From contig CAUGOD010000040.1 of NCBI GenBank assembly GCA_959601025.1, positions 1 to 22,965 of the forward strand: a stretch of DNA of 22,965 bases. The letters are read 5' to 3'. Under the pieces are notes generated by a model, which did not search any database, had not been told where the DNA came from, and saw only the letters and a list, made by a program, of their open reading frames with translations. A program made the position numbers and the translations under genes. This DNA is from an uncultured Oscillospiraceae bacterium (lineage in GTDB: Bacteria; Bacillota; Clostridia; Oscillospirales; Acutalibacteraceae). Position 1 is the first letter of the stretch. Every line of letters starts with the position of its first letter. This document shows positions 8,393 to 16,493 of this stretch, piece after piece.

Positions 8393-8421
8393 AGTATACA
8401 GCGATCTGCCTTACGGTTCAA
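8393..8421 (-). promoter_or_regulatory. Promoter of the marR-ABC operon
   Basis: On the minus strand TTGAAC (complement of 8416-8421) and TATACT (complement of 8393-8398) are exactly 17 bp apart, 50 bases upstream of the regulator start. The surrounding DNA (8365-8470) is AT-rich, for example ATTAATTATTTAA at 8371-8383. That fits a MarR operator, but no convincing palindrome could be fixed, so none is annotated. Confidence 0.7.
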
Positions 8422-8533
8422 TAACTAAATTATGAACATTGGATAAAAAATTAATTTCTGTTAGATTTGTAAAGAAAAAGGCACAAGGAAGAAACAGAAT
8501 AGAAAATCCGGCGAAAAATCGTGGGAAACCATG

Positions 8534-8579
8534 GAAAAACAGAAAGCGTACCGCCACGTTTGTGTACGATACGCTTTCT
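8534..8579 (-). terminator. Terminator of pepF
   Basis: A perfect 10-bp outer stem (AGAAAGCGTA at 8541-8550 with TACGCTTTCT at 8570-8579) is followed on the minus strand by GTTTTT. It lies about 45 bases after the peptidase stop codon. The rest of the gap to the MarR gene is AT-rich with no gene. Confidence 0.85.
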
Positions 8580-8625
8580 AATATCTTTTTTAGCTGACGA
8601 GGGACCGAAGAGCTTAACCCGGACC

Positions 8626-10440
8626 CTACCCGAGCAGGGTTTCCAGCTGGCCAAGCAGGGACTCGAATTCCTCCAGCGCGGCGACGACCGGGGCGGGCGT
8701 AGTCATATCCACCCCTGCGCGTTTCAGGGTTTCAGAGGGGTAATCGCTGCCGCCCGCATGCAGGAAGGTCCGGTACTTTTCAATCTCCTCTGGCCCGCCG
8801 TTCAGCAGACTGCGGGTGATTGCGGCCGCGGCGGAGAAGCCAGTGGCGTATTTGAACACATAGAACTCGTTATAGAAATGGGGAATGCGGGCCCACTCCC
8901 AACGCATATAGTCGTCGATCTCCACATCCGGGCCGAAATAGTCCCGAAGCAGGCCGCCGTATACCTCGCAGAGAGTTTCGCCGGTGAGCGGCTCGCCCTG
9001 CTCGGCCAGCTCATGCACCTTCAGCTCGAATTCCGCGAACATGGTCTGGCGGAACACCGTACCCTTAAATTCTTCCAGAAAGCGGTTGATGAGAAAGGCC
9101 TTTTCGGTCCTCCCCTCTTCCGTAGAGGAATCGCAGCCGGCGATCATTCCCCGCATGAGGATGTTTTCATTGACGGTGGAGGCGATCTCCGCGAGGAAGA
9201 TGGGATAATCCTTCGTCATGTAGGGCTGGGTATCGGAATAATAGGTGTGCATGCAGTGGCCAGCCTCATGCGCGAGGGTGAACACGTCCCCCAGCTGGCC
9301 GACAAAATTCAGCAGCATATAGGGATGCACGCCGTACACTCCTGTCGCATAGGCGCCGGTGGCCTTGCCCCGGGTCTCGTATACATCCACCCAGCCGCCG
9401 GCGAGAAGGCGGTCCAAGTCCTTCTGGTAGGTTTCACCCAGCGGCGCAAGGGCGTCCCGCACCATTTTCTTCGCCTGCTCGTAGGTGTATTCCTTATCCG
9501 GCATTTCCACGATCGGGAGATAGCAGTCGTAAATATGCAGCTTCTCCACCCCGAGGCGGCGGCGGCGAAGCTCCAGATACCGGTAATAGGCAGGCAGATG
9601 AGCGCGAACCGCTTCGATCAGGCCGGTGTAGACCGAACGGGGCAGATTGTCCGCGAACAGCGCCTGATCGAGGCAGCTGTCGAAATGACGGGCCTTTGCG
9701 CCGAACACATCGGCCCGCACATTGCCCGCATACAGGGCGGCGATGGTGTTCCCCATCCCGGCGAAGGCGGTGTGCATAGCCTCGAATGCCTCCGCCCGTA
9801 CCCGGCGGTCCCGGCTGTCCCGAAATTTGCCGAACAGGCCGTCGGTCAGCTCCACCCGGTTTCCCTTTTCATCGGTAACCTCTCCCCGCTTAAGGTCCAC
9901 GCTGTCCAGCATGGTGAAGGCGGTATCCATGCTTTCGAGAGCTGGAGCCGCCATGGCAAGAAGCTGCTCCTCCCTCGTGGAGAGGACATGGGCGCGGGAG
10001 CGGATCACCTCGTCAACCATATGGCGGAAATCCGCGAGGGCGGGATCGTCGTATACCCAGTTATGCAGGGTATCGGGGGACATCGCCGTCATTTCCGGCA
10101 TGAGGAAAGAGGTAATCTCCTGAATTTTGAAAAGGACGGCGAGGGCACGATCGTGCATGGCCTGATACTTCGCATCCGCATTGTCCACATCCATGTTCAG
10201 CTTGGCGTACATATACACCCGTTCCAGTTCCTTTTCCATCGACTCGAACAGAAGGAGGGCGGTGCGCAGATTGACGGCGCTTTCCGCAAGCTTTCCCTGA
10301 TAGGAAGAAAGCTCCTCCGCCTTTTTCTGTACGTCGGAAAGCGCGTTCTCCCAAGCCTCCTCCCCGGGATAGATATCGGTCAGGCGCCAGGTGTATTCGG
10401 CGGGAACATCGCTGTGTTTTTCATAGGCTGCGGCAGTCAT
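8626..10440 (-). CDS. pepF: Oligoendopeptidase F (M3 zinc metallopeptidase)
   Basis: A 604-residue cytoplasmic peptidase, close to the usual size of the family (about 600). It would cut short peptides of roughly 7-17 residues during peptide turnover. The zinc site is HEAGH (391-395), with E392 as the catalytic base. The third zinc ligand is probably E418 in AEIASTVNE, by the spacing seen in M3 peptidases. The N-terminal half is the helical family domain, and no signal peptide is present. The start is supported by AGGAAAGGA nine bases upstream. It is a single-gene unit with its own terminator and an unusually long repeat-filled leader. Confidence 0.95.
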   Translation of the reverse strand: MTAAAYEKHSDVPAEYTWRLTDIYPGEEAWENALSDVQKKAEELSSYQGKLAESAVNLRTALLLFESMEKELERVYMYAKLNMDVDNADAKYQAMHDRALAVLFKIQEITSFLMPEMTAMSPDTLHNWVYDDPALADFRHMVDEVIRSRAHVLSTREEQLLAMAAPALESMDTAFTMLDSVDLKRGEVTDEKGNRVELTDGLFGKFRDSRDRRVRAEAFEAMHTAFAGMGNTIAALYAGNVRADVFGAKARHFDSCLDQALFADNLPRSVYTGLIEAVRAHLPAYYRYLELRRRRLGVEKLHIYDCYLPIVEMPDKEYTYEQAKKMVRDALAPLGETYQKDLDRLLAGGWVDVYETRGKATGAYATGVYGVHPYMLLNFVGQLGDVFTLAHEAGHCMHTYYSDTQPYMTKDYPIFLAEIASTVNENILMRGMIAGCDSSTEEGRTEKAFLINRFLEEFKGTVFRQTMFAEFELKVHELAEQGEPLTGETLCEVYGGLLRDYFGPDVEIDDYMRWEWARIPHFYNEFYVFKYATGFSAAAAITRSLLNGGPEEIEKYRTFLHAGGSDYPSETLKRAGVDMTTPAPVVAALEEFESLLGQLETLLG

Positions 10441-10531
10441 GGCGTTCGGTCCTTTCCTAATGTTGTAATATTATTGCCTGCGGTGGAAATCCGCCGCGTT
10501 TTCGCTGGAGATATGGAGACAGGAAACCTTT

Positions 10532-10785
10532 GCGCCGCCCGGCCGGATTCTCTGCCAGCGTCTACCGGCGGCGCAATCGAAAATGCCTGCTGGCATTTTC
10601 CCGCCGTTGTCGGTGTACCGCGGCCGCCCGACCGAGTTCTCTGCCGGCCTTTTCCGGCGGCGCAACCGAAAATGCCTGTCGGCATTTTCCCACCGTTGTC
10701 GGTGTACCGCGGCCGCCCGGCCGAGTTCTCTGCCGGCCTTTTCCGGCGGCGCAATCGAGAAATGCTGTCGCATTTCTCCCCAAAT
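10532..10785. repeat. Three 89-bp tandem repeats with conserved hairpin
   Basis: Three copies of an 89-bp GC-rich unit start near 10532, 10618 and 10707. The first is diverged at its left end and the last is cut short. Each holds an inverted repeat: GAAAATGCC/GGCATTTTC at 10579-10600 and at 10668-10689, and GAGAAATGC/GCATTTCTC at 10757-10778. Both arms differ together in the third copy, so pairing is kept. A second palindrome, GCCGG-CCTTTT-CCGGC, occurs in copies 2 and 3. The array lies in the presumed pepF leader. Open frames run through it in several registers, but 89 is not a multiple of 3 and no frame looks coding. Confidence 0.85.
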
Positions 10786-10787
10786 GA

Positions 10788-10820
10788 TAGTATACCATAC
10801 AGAACGGGAGTTGGGAATCT
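10788..10820 (-). promoter_or_regulatory. Candidate pepF promoter
   Basis: On the minus strand TATACT (complement of 10788-10793) is preceded at 17 bp by TTCCCA, a 4-of-6 match to the -35 consensus. It would place the whole repeat array inside a pepF leader of about 330 bases. No better promoter was found nearer the gene. Confidence 0.4.
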
Positions 10821-10855
10821 TTTCATGATTCCTTCCTTCTTTTTTCCGGGAGATT

Positions 10856-11162
10856 AAGCTGCCGCGGCGGCGCATTTCAGCGATAACCCATTCCTAATAC
10901 ACGGTCAGCCATTCCTTGGAGATAGGTAAAGACATAATCCACTACGGTATGGCGTTTCCCCCAGCCCGGGCCCCGGAGGGCGCAGCATTCTCGGTATGGC
11001 CGAGAGCTGGGCGCGAGGGAGGCGAGTCCGTAGCGATTCGTGCCGGAGACTCTTCCGCGCTCTCCTTTCCGTACCGGATCGGGATATTCCGGTTTAGTAT
11101 GCGCGGGCCGGCGCGTTCCATGCGGCATATACTGGAATAAATAAATTGAAGGAGGACTTTCC
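10856..11162. other. Non-coding stretch with three stem-loops
   Basis: No convincing gene is seen on either strand between the pepF promoter region and the amidase. The DNA can form three successive stem-loops: 10980-11014 (about 13 bp with bulges), 11024-11052 (GAGTC/GACTC closing) and 11074-11092 (CCGGA/TCCGG). TATACT at 11128-11133 could be a -10 box for the amidase, but it has no -35 partner at the right distance. Confidence 0.4.
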
Positions 11163-11672
11163 ATGCCACCAGCTGCCTCCGCCGCCCTGTACGATCGGGA
11201 GCGGGCGGTCGCCTACGCGCATCAATGGGCCTATTCCCGCAATCCCGCGTATTACGATTTTTCCGCTCTTGGCGGAGACTGCACCAATTTTATCTCCCAA
11301 TGCCTGCGCGCGGGCGGCGCGCCGATGAATTATACCCCGGTCACCGGCTGGTTTTACAACAGCCTGTCCAGCCGGGCTCCGGCCTGGAGCGGTGTGGAGG
11401 AGCTGTACCGCTTTCTCATCCGGAACCAGGGAAAAGGGCCTTACGCTTCACTGGTCGGGCCAGCCGACATGCGCCTCGGAGACGTGGTGCAGCTTTCCTT
11501 TGACGGAAAGCGGTATGGCCACAGCCTGCTGGTGGTCGCCGTGGAGGAGGGGGAAACGCCGGAAAACCCGAACATACTGGTAGCAACCCACAGCTTCGAC
11601 AGCGACTATCGTCCGCTGGACAGCTGGGTCGATGTAACCTACCGATACCTGCACATCGGCGGTGCGCGATAG
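11163..11672 (+). CDS. Amidase_6-type cysteine amidase
   Basis: A 169-residue protein matching the putative amidase domain (PF12671 type) over its whole length. The catalytic cysteine is C40 in GGDCTNFISQ, the probable histidine is H120 in YGHSLLVV, and a further conserved block ATHSFD lies at 141-146. Proteins of this fold resemble NlpC/P60 and CHAP enzymes and are thought to cut amide bonds in peptidoglycan. There is no signal peptide, so if it is a phage lysin it would need a holin, and none is seen. AGGAGGA at 11150-11156 fixes the start. It has its own terminator, so it may be a cargo or host gene instead of part of the phage operon. Confidence 0.8.
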   Translation: MPPAASAALYDRERAVAYAHQWAYSRNPAYYDFSALGGDCTNFISQCLRAGGAPMNYTPVTGWFYNSLSSRAPAWSGVEELYRFLIRNQGKGPYASLVGPADMRLGDVVQLSFDGKRYGHSLLVVAVEEGETPENPNILVATHSFDSDYRPLDSWVDVTYRYLHIGGAR

Positions 11673-11684
11673 CGGGGTTCAAAG

Positions 11685-11725
11685 GAGGAGAGCGACGGCC
11701 AAATAAGGTTGCCGCTCTCCTCTTT
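11685..11725 (+). terminator. Terminator after the amidase gene
   Basis: A 10-bp stem (GAGGAGAGCG at 11685-11694 with CGCTCTCCTC at 11713-11722) is followed by TTTAG. It lies 12 bases past the amidase stop and separates that gene from the terminase operon. Confidence 0.75.
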
Positions 11726-11730
11726 AGCGC

Positions 11731-11793
11731 CTTTACCATCGGGGATTTTTTTTTGGCGAGCACTTGCAGAGCACTGGGACGCCGATGGTAAGG
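11731..11793. repeat. Inverted repeat with a T9 loop before the terminase
   Basis: CTTTACCATCGG (11731-11742) and CCGATGGTAAGG (11782-11793) can form a 12-bp stem with one G-T pair. The 39-base spacer contains nine consecutive T (11746-11754). It is not a normal terminator because the T run is inside the loop. Its place next to the terminase small subunit gene makes a packaging-recognition or regulatory site possible. This is inference. Confidence 0.5.
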
Positions 11794-11857
11794 TTACAGC
11801 GGAGGCGAATTTCCGTGGAAACCAAATTCCAAAGTGTAGAGCAAGGGAGGCGGGAAT

Positions 11858-12250
11858 GTGGAGCCTTCGGTGAATCTGAAGGATGCCGTACAGGTAGAGG
11901 AGGCGCTCGGCCGGGCACGCCGATATGCACAGGAGCAGGGCGTTCCCCTAACCATGGAACGGATCGCCGCCTGTCTCGGCGCCCAACGGGAGGACATCCG
12001 GGCGGCAATCCATGCGGCCAAAAGCTGCCGGGGCAGCGGAAGCCGGTCGCAGAAAGCAGCGGGAAAAGCGCTGGAAGCGGCCGCGGCTGAATGCCGGGCG
12101 GTGCTGATGGAACTGGGGCTTTCCCGATCCAGCAGTCCGGTGATGCCGATCTTCGGACTGAAGGCGAATTTCGGCTACAGCGACCGGCCGGCGGAGGAAC
12201 CGCCCGCCGAAGCCGTCCGCTTCGAAGGAGAGGACGCGATTCCGGAATGA
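11858..12250 (+). CDS. Phage terminase small subunit
   Basis: A 130-residue protein that would recognise phage DNA and hand it to the large subunit. An N-terminal helical region (about 28-55, MERIAACLGAQREDIRAAI) looks like a helix-turn-helix. The C-terminal motif MPIFGLKANFGYSD (about 97-110) resembles the IFxLKNxFGYxD block of clostridial terminase small subunits. The start is GTG at 11858, chosen because GGGAGG ends eight bases upstream and the ATG at 11856 is in another frame that stops after five codons. Its stop overlaps the start of the large subunit by four bases (ATGA). It lacks strong family landmarks beyond these, so the call rests partly on context. Confidence 0.8.
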   Translation: MEPSVNLKDAVQVEEALGRARRYAQEQGVPLTMERIAACLGAQREDIRAAIHAAKSCRGSGSRSQKAAGKALEAAAAECRAVLMELGLSRSSSPVMPIFGLKANFGYSDRPAEEPPAEAVRFEGEDAIPE

Positions 12251-13569
12251 AAAGGGAAACAAAGGAAACGCGGGTATACTTGCCGGAGATCGTGGGACGG
12301 GGCTACCGCTCCTTCTGGAACTGCCGGACGCGGTACCGGGTGGTCAAGGGCGGCAAAGGGAGCAAAAAAAGCGCAACCGCCGCGCTGTGGTACATCGTCC
12401 AGCTGATGAAATACCCGGAAGCCAACCTGCTGGTGGTCCGGGCGGTATACGCCACCCTGAAGGACAGCTGCTTCGCCCAGCTGCTCTGGGCTATCCGGCG
12501 GCTGAAGGTGGAACCGCTCTGGCAGGCGGCAAAGAATCCGCTCGAGCTGACCTACCGGCCGACCGGGCAGAAAATCCTGTTCCGGGGCTTCGACAACCCG
12601 GACAAGCTGGCCTCCGCGACAGTGGAGCGGGGATATCTGTGCTGGGTGTGGATCGAAGAGGCGTTCGAAATCGTCTCCGAAGCGGCGTTCGACAAGTTGG
12701 ACCTGTCTGTTCCCCGGGGGACGGTCTCCCCTCCCCTGTTCAAACAGACCACCCTGACCTTCAACCCCTGGAATGGACGGCATTGGCTGAAAAGCCGGTT
12801 TTTCGACCAGGCGGACGAACGGGTGTTTACCCTGACCACCACCTATCAGGTTAACGAATTTCTGGATGGAGCCGACCGGGCGGTATTCGAGCGGATGCGG
12901 CGGGAGAATCCCCGCCGGTATGAGGTCGCGGGGCTGGGCAACTGGGGAACGGCGGAGGGGCTGATCTACGAAAACTGGACAGTGGAGGCCTTTGATCCGG
13001 ACAGGCTGGAGCCGGAGGGAAAGCGATGCGTATTCGGACTGGACTACGGCTACACCAACGACCCCACCGCCTTTATCGCGATGGCGGTGTACCCCGCCCG
13101 GAAAACGCTGTATGTGTTCGACGAGCACTACGAAACCCGGATGCTCAACGACGCGATTGCGGCGATGATCCAGGCGAAAGGGTACGCGAAGGAGCGAATC
13201 CGGGCCGACGCGGCCGAGCCTAAAAGCAATGACGACTTGCGGGGGCTGGGCGTTCCCCGCATCGTTCCGGCGGCGAAGGGACCGGACAGCGTACGCAACG
13301 GAATCGCCCGGCTGCAGGAATACCACATGGTCGTGCATCCCCGGTGCATCCATACGGCGGAGGAGCTGGCGGCCTATGTCTGGGACGCAAACGAGAGCGG
13401 GCCGGTCAACCGGCCGGTAGATTCGGACAACCACCTGATGGACGCGATGCGGTATGCGATGGAGGATATCCGGCCTCCCCGGCCGGACGATGAAAATTGC
13501 CGACGGGCTGTCAGAGGACGGATTAACGCCGGAGTCCGGCCGGACGACCTGCACGGCGGATGGAAATGA
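12247..13569 (+). CDS. Phage terminase large subunit
   Basis: A 440-residue PBSX-type packaging motor. The ATPase half has Walker A GGKGSKKS (35-42) and a Walker B region ending WVWIEEA (E137, E138). The nuclease half has FGLDYGYTNDPTAF with D266, RADAAEP with D321, and DSDNHLMDAMRYAM with D399, which fit the three metal-binding acids of the RNase H-like nuclease. The frame is open upstream to 12091, but the ATG at 12247 overlaps the small-subunit stop and gives the normal N-terminus. It pumps DNA through the portal into the prohead and cuts it at both ends. No frameshift or lost catalytic residue is seen, so the enzyme looks intact. Confidence 0.94.
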   Translation: MKRETKETRVYLPEIVGRGYRSFWNCRTRYRVVKGGKGSKKSATAALWYIVQLMKYPEANLLVVRAVYATLKDSCFAQLLWAIRRLKVEPLWQAAKNPLELTYRPTGQKILFRGFDNPDKLASATVERGYLCWVWIEEAFEIVSEAAFDKLDLSVPRGTVSPPLFKQTTLTFNPWNGRHWLKSRFFDQADERVFTLTTTYQVNEFLDGADRAVFERMRRENPRRYEVAGLGNWGTAEGLIYENWTVEAFDPDRLEPEGKRCVFGLDYGYTNDPTAFIAMAVYPARKTLYVFDEHYETRMLNDAIAAMIQAKGYAKERIRADAAEPKSNDDLRGLGVPRIVPAAKGPDSVRNGIARLQEYHMVVHPRCIHTAEELAAYVWDANESGPVNRPVDSDNHLMDAMRYAMEDIRPPRPDDENCRRAVRGRINAGVRPDDLHGGWK

Positions 13570-13606
13570 GGACGCGGGACGCGTCCCCGGAAAGGATGGA
13601 TGAGAA

Positions 13607-13906
13607 ATGCTGCTGTTGGGACTGACCGCGCTGTTTGCGGTGATCTCCGCCTTCTTGGCGGGGATATGTATGACGTTTTATGCAAAAGGAAACAGGCCAT
13701 CGTTCAAAAAAACGCCAAAGCCGACCGAACGGCAGGCGGAGGAGCGTCGGCGATATCGAGAAGAGCTGGAGAATTTTTTCCGATACGACGGCACAATTCT
13801 TCCACCCGTGGAGAGAACGGATATTACGGCTGGAGAAAAAAGGAATAAGACGAGGGGACAGCGCGTCTGGGGGAATAGACAATACGGCGAGGAGGAACAG
13901 AAATGA
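13607..13906 (+). CDS. Small single-pass membrane protein of the phage block
   Basis: A 99-residue protein with one N-terminal hydrophobic helix (about residues 1-25) followed by a basic, highly charged tail. It has no recognised family. It is taken as real because AAAGGA precedes it and its stop overlaps the portal start by four bases (ATGA), so it is coupled to the portal. A second ATG at 13600 in another frame has poorer spacing and no such coupling. The helix-plus-charged-tail form could suit a membrane anchor for head assembly or a small lysis-type protein. The function is unknown. Confidence 0.6.
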   Translation: MLLLGLTALFAVISAFLAGICMTFYAKGNRPSFKKTPKPTERQAEERRRYREELENFFRYDGTILPPVERTDITAGEKRNKTRGQRVWGNRQYGEEEQK

Positions 13907-15669
13907 CCGAAGAACATAAGACGCACAGAACGGAACGGCCCGAAAGCGACCCGCTCCGCATTGCGGACGAATACCGGCGCGGCATTCGGGTTAAAAACGG
14001 GCTGGGCGACCGGGGACTGTATGAGCAGTGCCGCATGAACGAGCGGTTCTACCTGGGGGACCAGTGGTACGGAGCGAATTGCGGCAACGAACGACCCCTG
14101 GTGCGATACAACGTGATCAAGCGGATTGGGGATTACAAAATGGCGGTGATCGGCGGAAGCCCGGTTTCGATCCGGTACTCGGCCGAAGGCGTGCCGAACA
14201 CTCTTGGCGACCAGGAAACGGTACGGCGGCTCCGGAAGGAGGCGACCGAAGGAAAGCCGGTGTTTTCCGGAAACGCCGAACCGGAAAACGGGGAGATCAA
14301 TCTGGTGATGTCGGCGCTCACCGATTACTTTCGGACGACGGCCGAACGGGTGAAGTTCGATGAACGGAAGGGACAGGTTCTGCGGGAAGCTTATCAGACA
14401 GGCACCGGCCTTCTGTACACCTATTGGGACGAGCGGGTCAAAACCGGACTGTATGCCGGATGGCCGCAGAGGACGCCAGTCACGGGGGACATTGTCTGCG
14501 AAACGCTGGACGTGGAAAACGTGTACTTCGGCGACCCGGGGCTGGACGACGTACAGGAGCAGCCCTATATCCTGATTGCCCAGCGAAAAAGCGTAACGGC
14601 AGTTCGGGAGGAGGCGCGGCGGAACGGCGCGGGGCACGCGGAGCTGAGCCTCATCCAGCCGGATCCGGACACTGCCGACGCGGCCCGGGAGGAGGATCGG
14701 AAGGCCACCGTGCTCACCCGTTTCTGGAAAGAAACGGACCGGAGAGGGAACGGTTCCGTCCTGGCGGTACGGGTATGCGGCGGCGCCGTGGTACGGCCGG
14801 TCTGGAATCTCGGCATCCGGCTGTATCCGTTGGCCAAATTCGTCTGGGAGCGGCGGCGGAACGCTGCCTATGGAGAAAGCGAAATTACCTACCTTATCCC
14901 GAACCAGATCGCCATTAACCGAATGATTACCGCCGGCGTCTGGTCGGCGATGATGACCGGAATGCCTCTCATGGTGGTGAACGGGGACAGCGTGCCGGGA
15001 GAGATCACCAACGATCCCGGCCAGATTCTGCGGGTATACGGCGACCAGGCGGACGTGGCCGGCGCGGTGCGGTATATCAGCCCACCGGGAGGCTCGCCCT
15101 TCGGGGAGGCGGCGAACACCCTGATCGCCAACACGCTGGCCCAGGCGGGCGCGAATGAGGCGGCGTTGGGCGACATGCAGCCTAACAACACCTCCGCAAT
15201 TCTGGCCCTGCGGGAGGCGGCCACCCTCCCCCTGCAACCGGTACAGGAACGCTTCTACGGCTTCTGCGAAGACGTGGCCCGCATCTGGGCTGAATTCTGG
15301 ACGGCGATGTACGGCGACCGACAGCTCCGCATTGAAGACGGTAGCGGCGTATGGTATCTGCCCTTCCGCGCGGAACGGTACCGCGATCTGCTGATCTCCG
15401 CCCGGGTGGATGTGGGCGGCTCTGCGCTTTGGAGCGAGACCCAGACCGTTCGCACACTGGATAATCTGCTGGATAAGGGGGTGATCAACGCCGTTCAGTA
15501 TCTTCGCCGCGTTCCGAAAGGATCGATTCCCGACAGGGAAGAGCTGATTCGGGAGTGCCGCCTTGCGGAAGGCAGGGCAGGAACAGAAAGCGGGGGCGGC
15601 TTCCCCGCGAAAGGGACGGACAGGCCGGGCGCCATGCCGGCCGAATCCGGACAGGAAAGGAGCGAATAG
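13903..15669 (+). CDS. Phage portal protein
   Basis: A 588-residue protein that would form the ring at one capsid vertex through which DNA passes. The N-terminal part (about 20-80) has the ERFYLGDQWYG and RYNVIKRIGDYKM blocks typical of portals of this size. A central core has ETLDVENVYFGDPGLDDVQEQ, and AYGESEITYLIPNQIAINRM (about 324-343) matches the conserved segment before the tunnel region. The long C-terminal tail is Gly/Ser-rich. It sits between terminase and scaffold, the standard order. AGGAGG at 13891-13896 supports the start. It appears full length. Confidence 0.9.
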   Translation: MTEEHKTHRTERPESDPLRIADEYRRGIRVKNGLGDRGLYEQCRMNERFYLGDQWYGANCGNERPLVRYNVIKRIGDYKMAVIGGSPVSIRYSAEGVPNTLGDQETVRRLRKEATEGKPVFSGNAEPENGEINLVMSALTDYFRTTAERVKFDERKGQVLREAYQTGTGLLYTYWDERVKTGLYAGWPQRTPVTGDIVCETLDVENVYFGDPGLDDVQEQPYILIAQRKSVTAVREEARRNGAGHAELSLIQPDPDTADAAREEDRKATVLTRFWKETDRRGNGSVLAVRVCGGAVVRPVWNLGIRLYPLAKFVWERRRNAAYGESEITYLIPNQIAINRMITAGVWSAMMTGMPLMVVNGDSVPGEITNDPGQILRVYGDQADVAGAVRYISPPGGSPFGEAANTLIANTLAQAGANEAALGDMQPNNTSAILALREAATLPLQPVQERFYGFCEDVARIWAEFWTAMYGDRQLRIEDGSGVWYLPFRAERYRDLLISARVDVGGSALWSETQTVRTLDNLLDKGVINAVQYLRRVPKGSIPDREELIRECRLAEGRAGTESGGGFPAKGTDRPGAMPAESGQERSE

Positions 15670-15672
15670 ACA

Positions 15673-16446
15673 ATGGAAAGCACAGAAGTCATGAACGAAT
15701 CCACCAAAGAGGGCATGACGGATTTTACGGAGCGGACCGGCGCGGCTGTCCAACCAGAGACGGCCGGCGGACCGGCGTCAACCGTCCGTCCGGAAACGGA
15801 CGACGGGGAGGAGCCTTCCGATATGGAAGACATCCAGGAAGGAAGCGAGAGCTCCGGAGAGGGTCCGGTGATCCGGGCTAAATACAACAAGCAGGAGCTG
15901 ACTTTTACGGCCGAGGAGGCCGTTCCGCTGGTGCAAATGGGGCTGAAGTTCCGAGCGCTCGAGCCGAGCTATCGTCGGCTCCGTCAGCTGGCCGCAGCGG
16001 AAGGGCTTGGGCTGCCGGCGTTGATCGACCGGCTGGCGAAGGAAGGCGAGGAAGCGCTTTACCGGAAAACGCTGGCCGAATGCGGCGGAAACGAGGAGGC
16101 GGCCCGGCGGCTGTTCGCCTACCAGCGGCAGGAACGGGAGCGGGCTTCCTCGGAGGAAGCGGCGGCCGGAGAGGCGTTCCGGGAGCTGTGCGACGCTTTC
16201 CCCGGGCGGTTCCGGGAACCTGGCGAGCTGCCCGCAGAGGTCGTGGAGCTGGCCGCACGGCGGGGCCTCTCCCTGCTGGACGCCTACCTGCGGTATGAGC
16301 ATGAGGGGTTGGAAAAAGCGGCCCGGGAAAAGGCCCGTCAGGAAAAGGCGGCGCTGGCTTCCTCCGGCTCAATGACCGGGGAAAGCGCTCAGCCGGACCC
16401 GGATGCCGAGGCGTTCTCAGCGGCGTTTTCCGCCGCGCTGCATTAA
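15673..16446 (+). CDS. Phage scaffold protein
   Basis: A 257-residue, acidic, strongly helical protein with a disordered Glu/Ser/Thr-rich start (1-65), then a KYNKQELTFTAEEAVPLVQMGLKF block (about 72-95) typical of clostridial phage scaffolds. Long charged helices rich in Ala, Glu and Arg run to the end. It directs capsid assembly and then leaves the head. No head protease is encoded nearby, so release would be P22-like (without proteolysis). AAAGGAG at 15656-15662 sets the start, three bases after the portal stop. Confidence 0.82.
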   Translation: MESTEVMNESTKEGMTDFTERTGAAVQPETAGGPASTVRPETDDGEEPSDMEDIQEGSESSGEGPVIRAKYNKQELTFTAEEAVPLVQMGLKFRALEPSYRRLRQLAAAEGLGLPALIDRLAKEGEEALYRKTLAECGGNEEAARRLFAYQRQERERASSEEAAAGEAFRELCDAFPGRFREPGELPAEVVELAARRGLSLLDAYLRYEHEGLEKAAREKARQEKAALASSGSMTGESAQPDPDAEAFSAAFSAALH

Positions 16447-16493
16447 ATCAGGAACAACTACAAGAAAGAAAATCAGAAAGGAATGGTATTTTT

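Noticed and set aside
10532..10785. CRISPR array
   Set aside because: The units are similar along their whole 89 bp, with no unique spacers between short repeats, and no cas genes are present.
8521..10857. Plus-strand open frame (778 codons) opposite pepF
   Set aside because: It mirrors the whole of an unmistakable M3 peptidase and runs through the pepF terminator and repeat array. Composition effect only.
10437..10875. Several overlapping minus-strand open frames through the 89-bp repeats
   Set aside because: The repeat length is not a multiple of 3, so the same peptide moves between frames from copy to copy. The conserved property is the hairpin, not a reading frame.
11126..11133. Sporulation-type -10 box (CATATACT) before the amidase
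   Set aside because: It matches a sigma-E type -10 at most positions, but no matching -35 element lies at the proper distance.
13678..15753. Long minus-strand open frame (691 codons) opposite the portal gene
   Set aside because: It is the antisense of an evident portal gene. Long antisense frames are expected from the high-GC codon bias, and the translation is Arg/Pro/His-rich with no family match.
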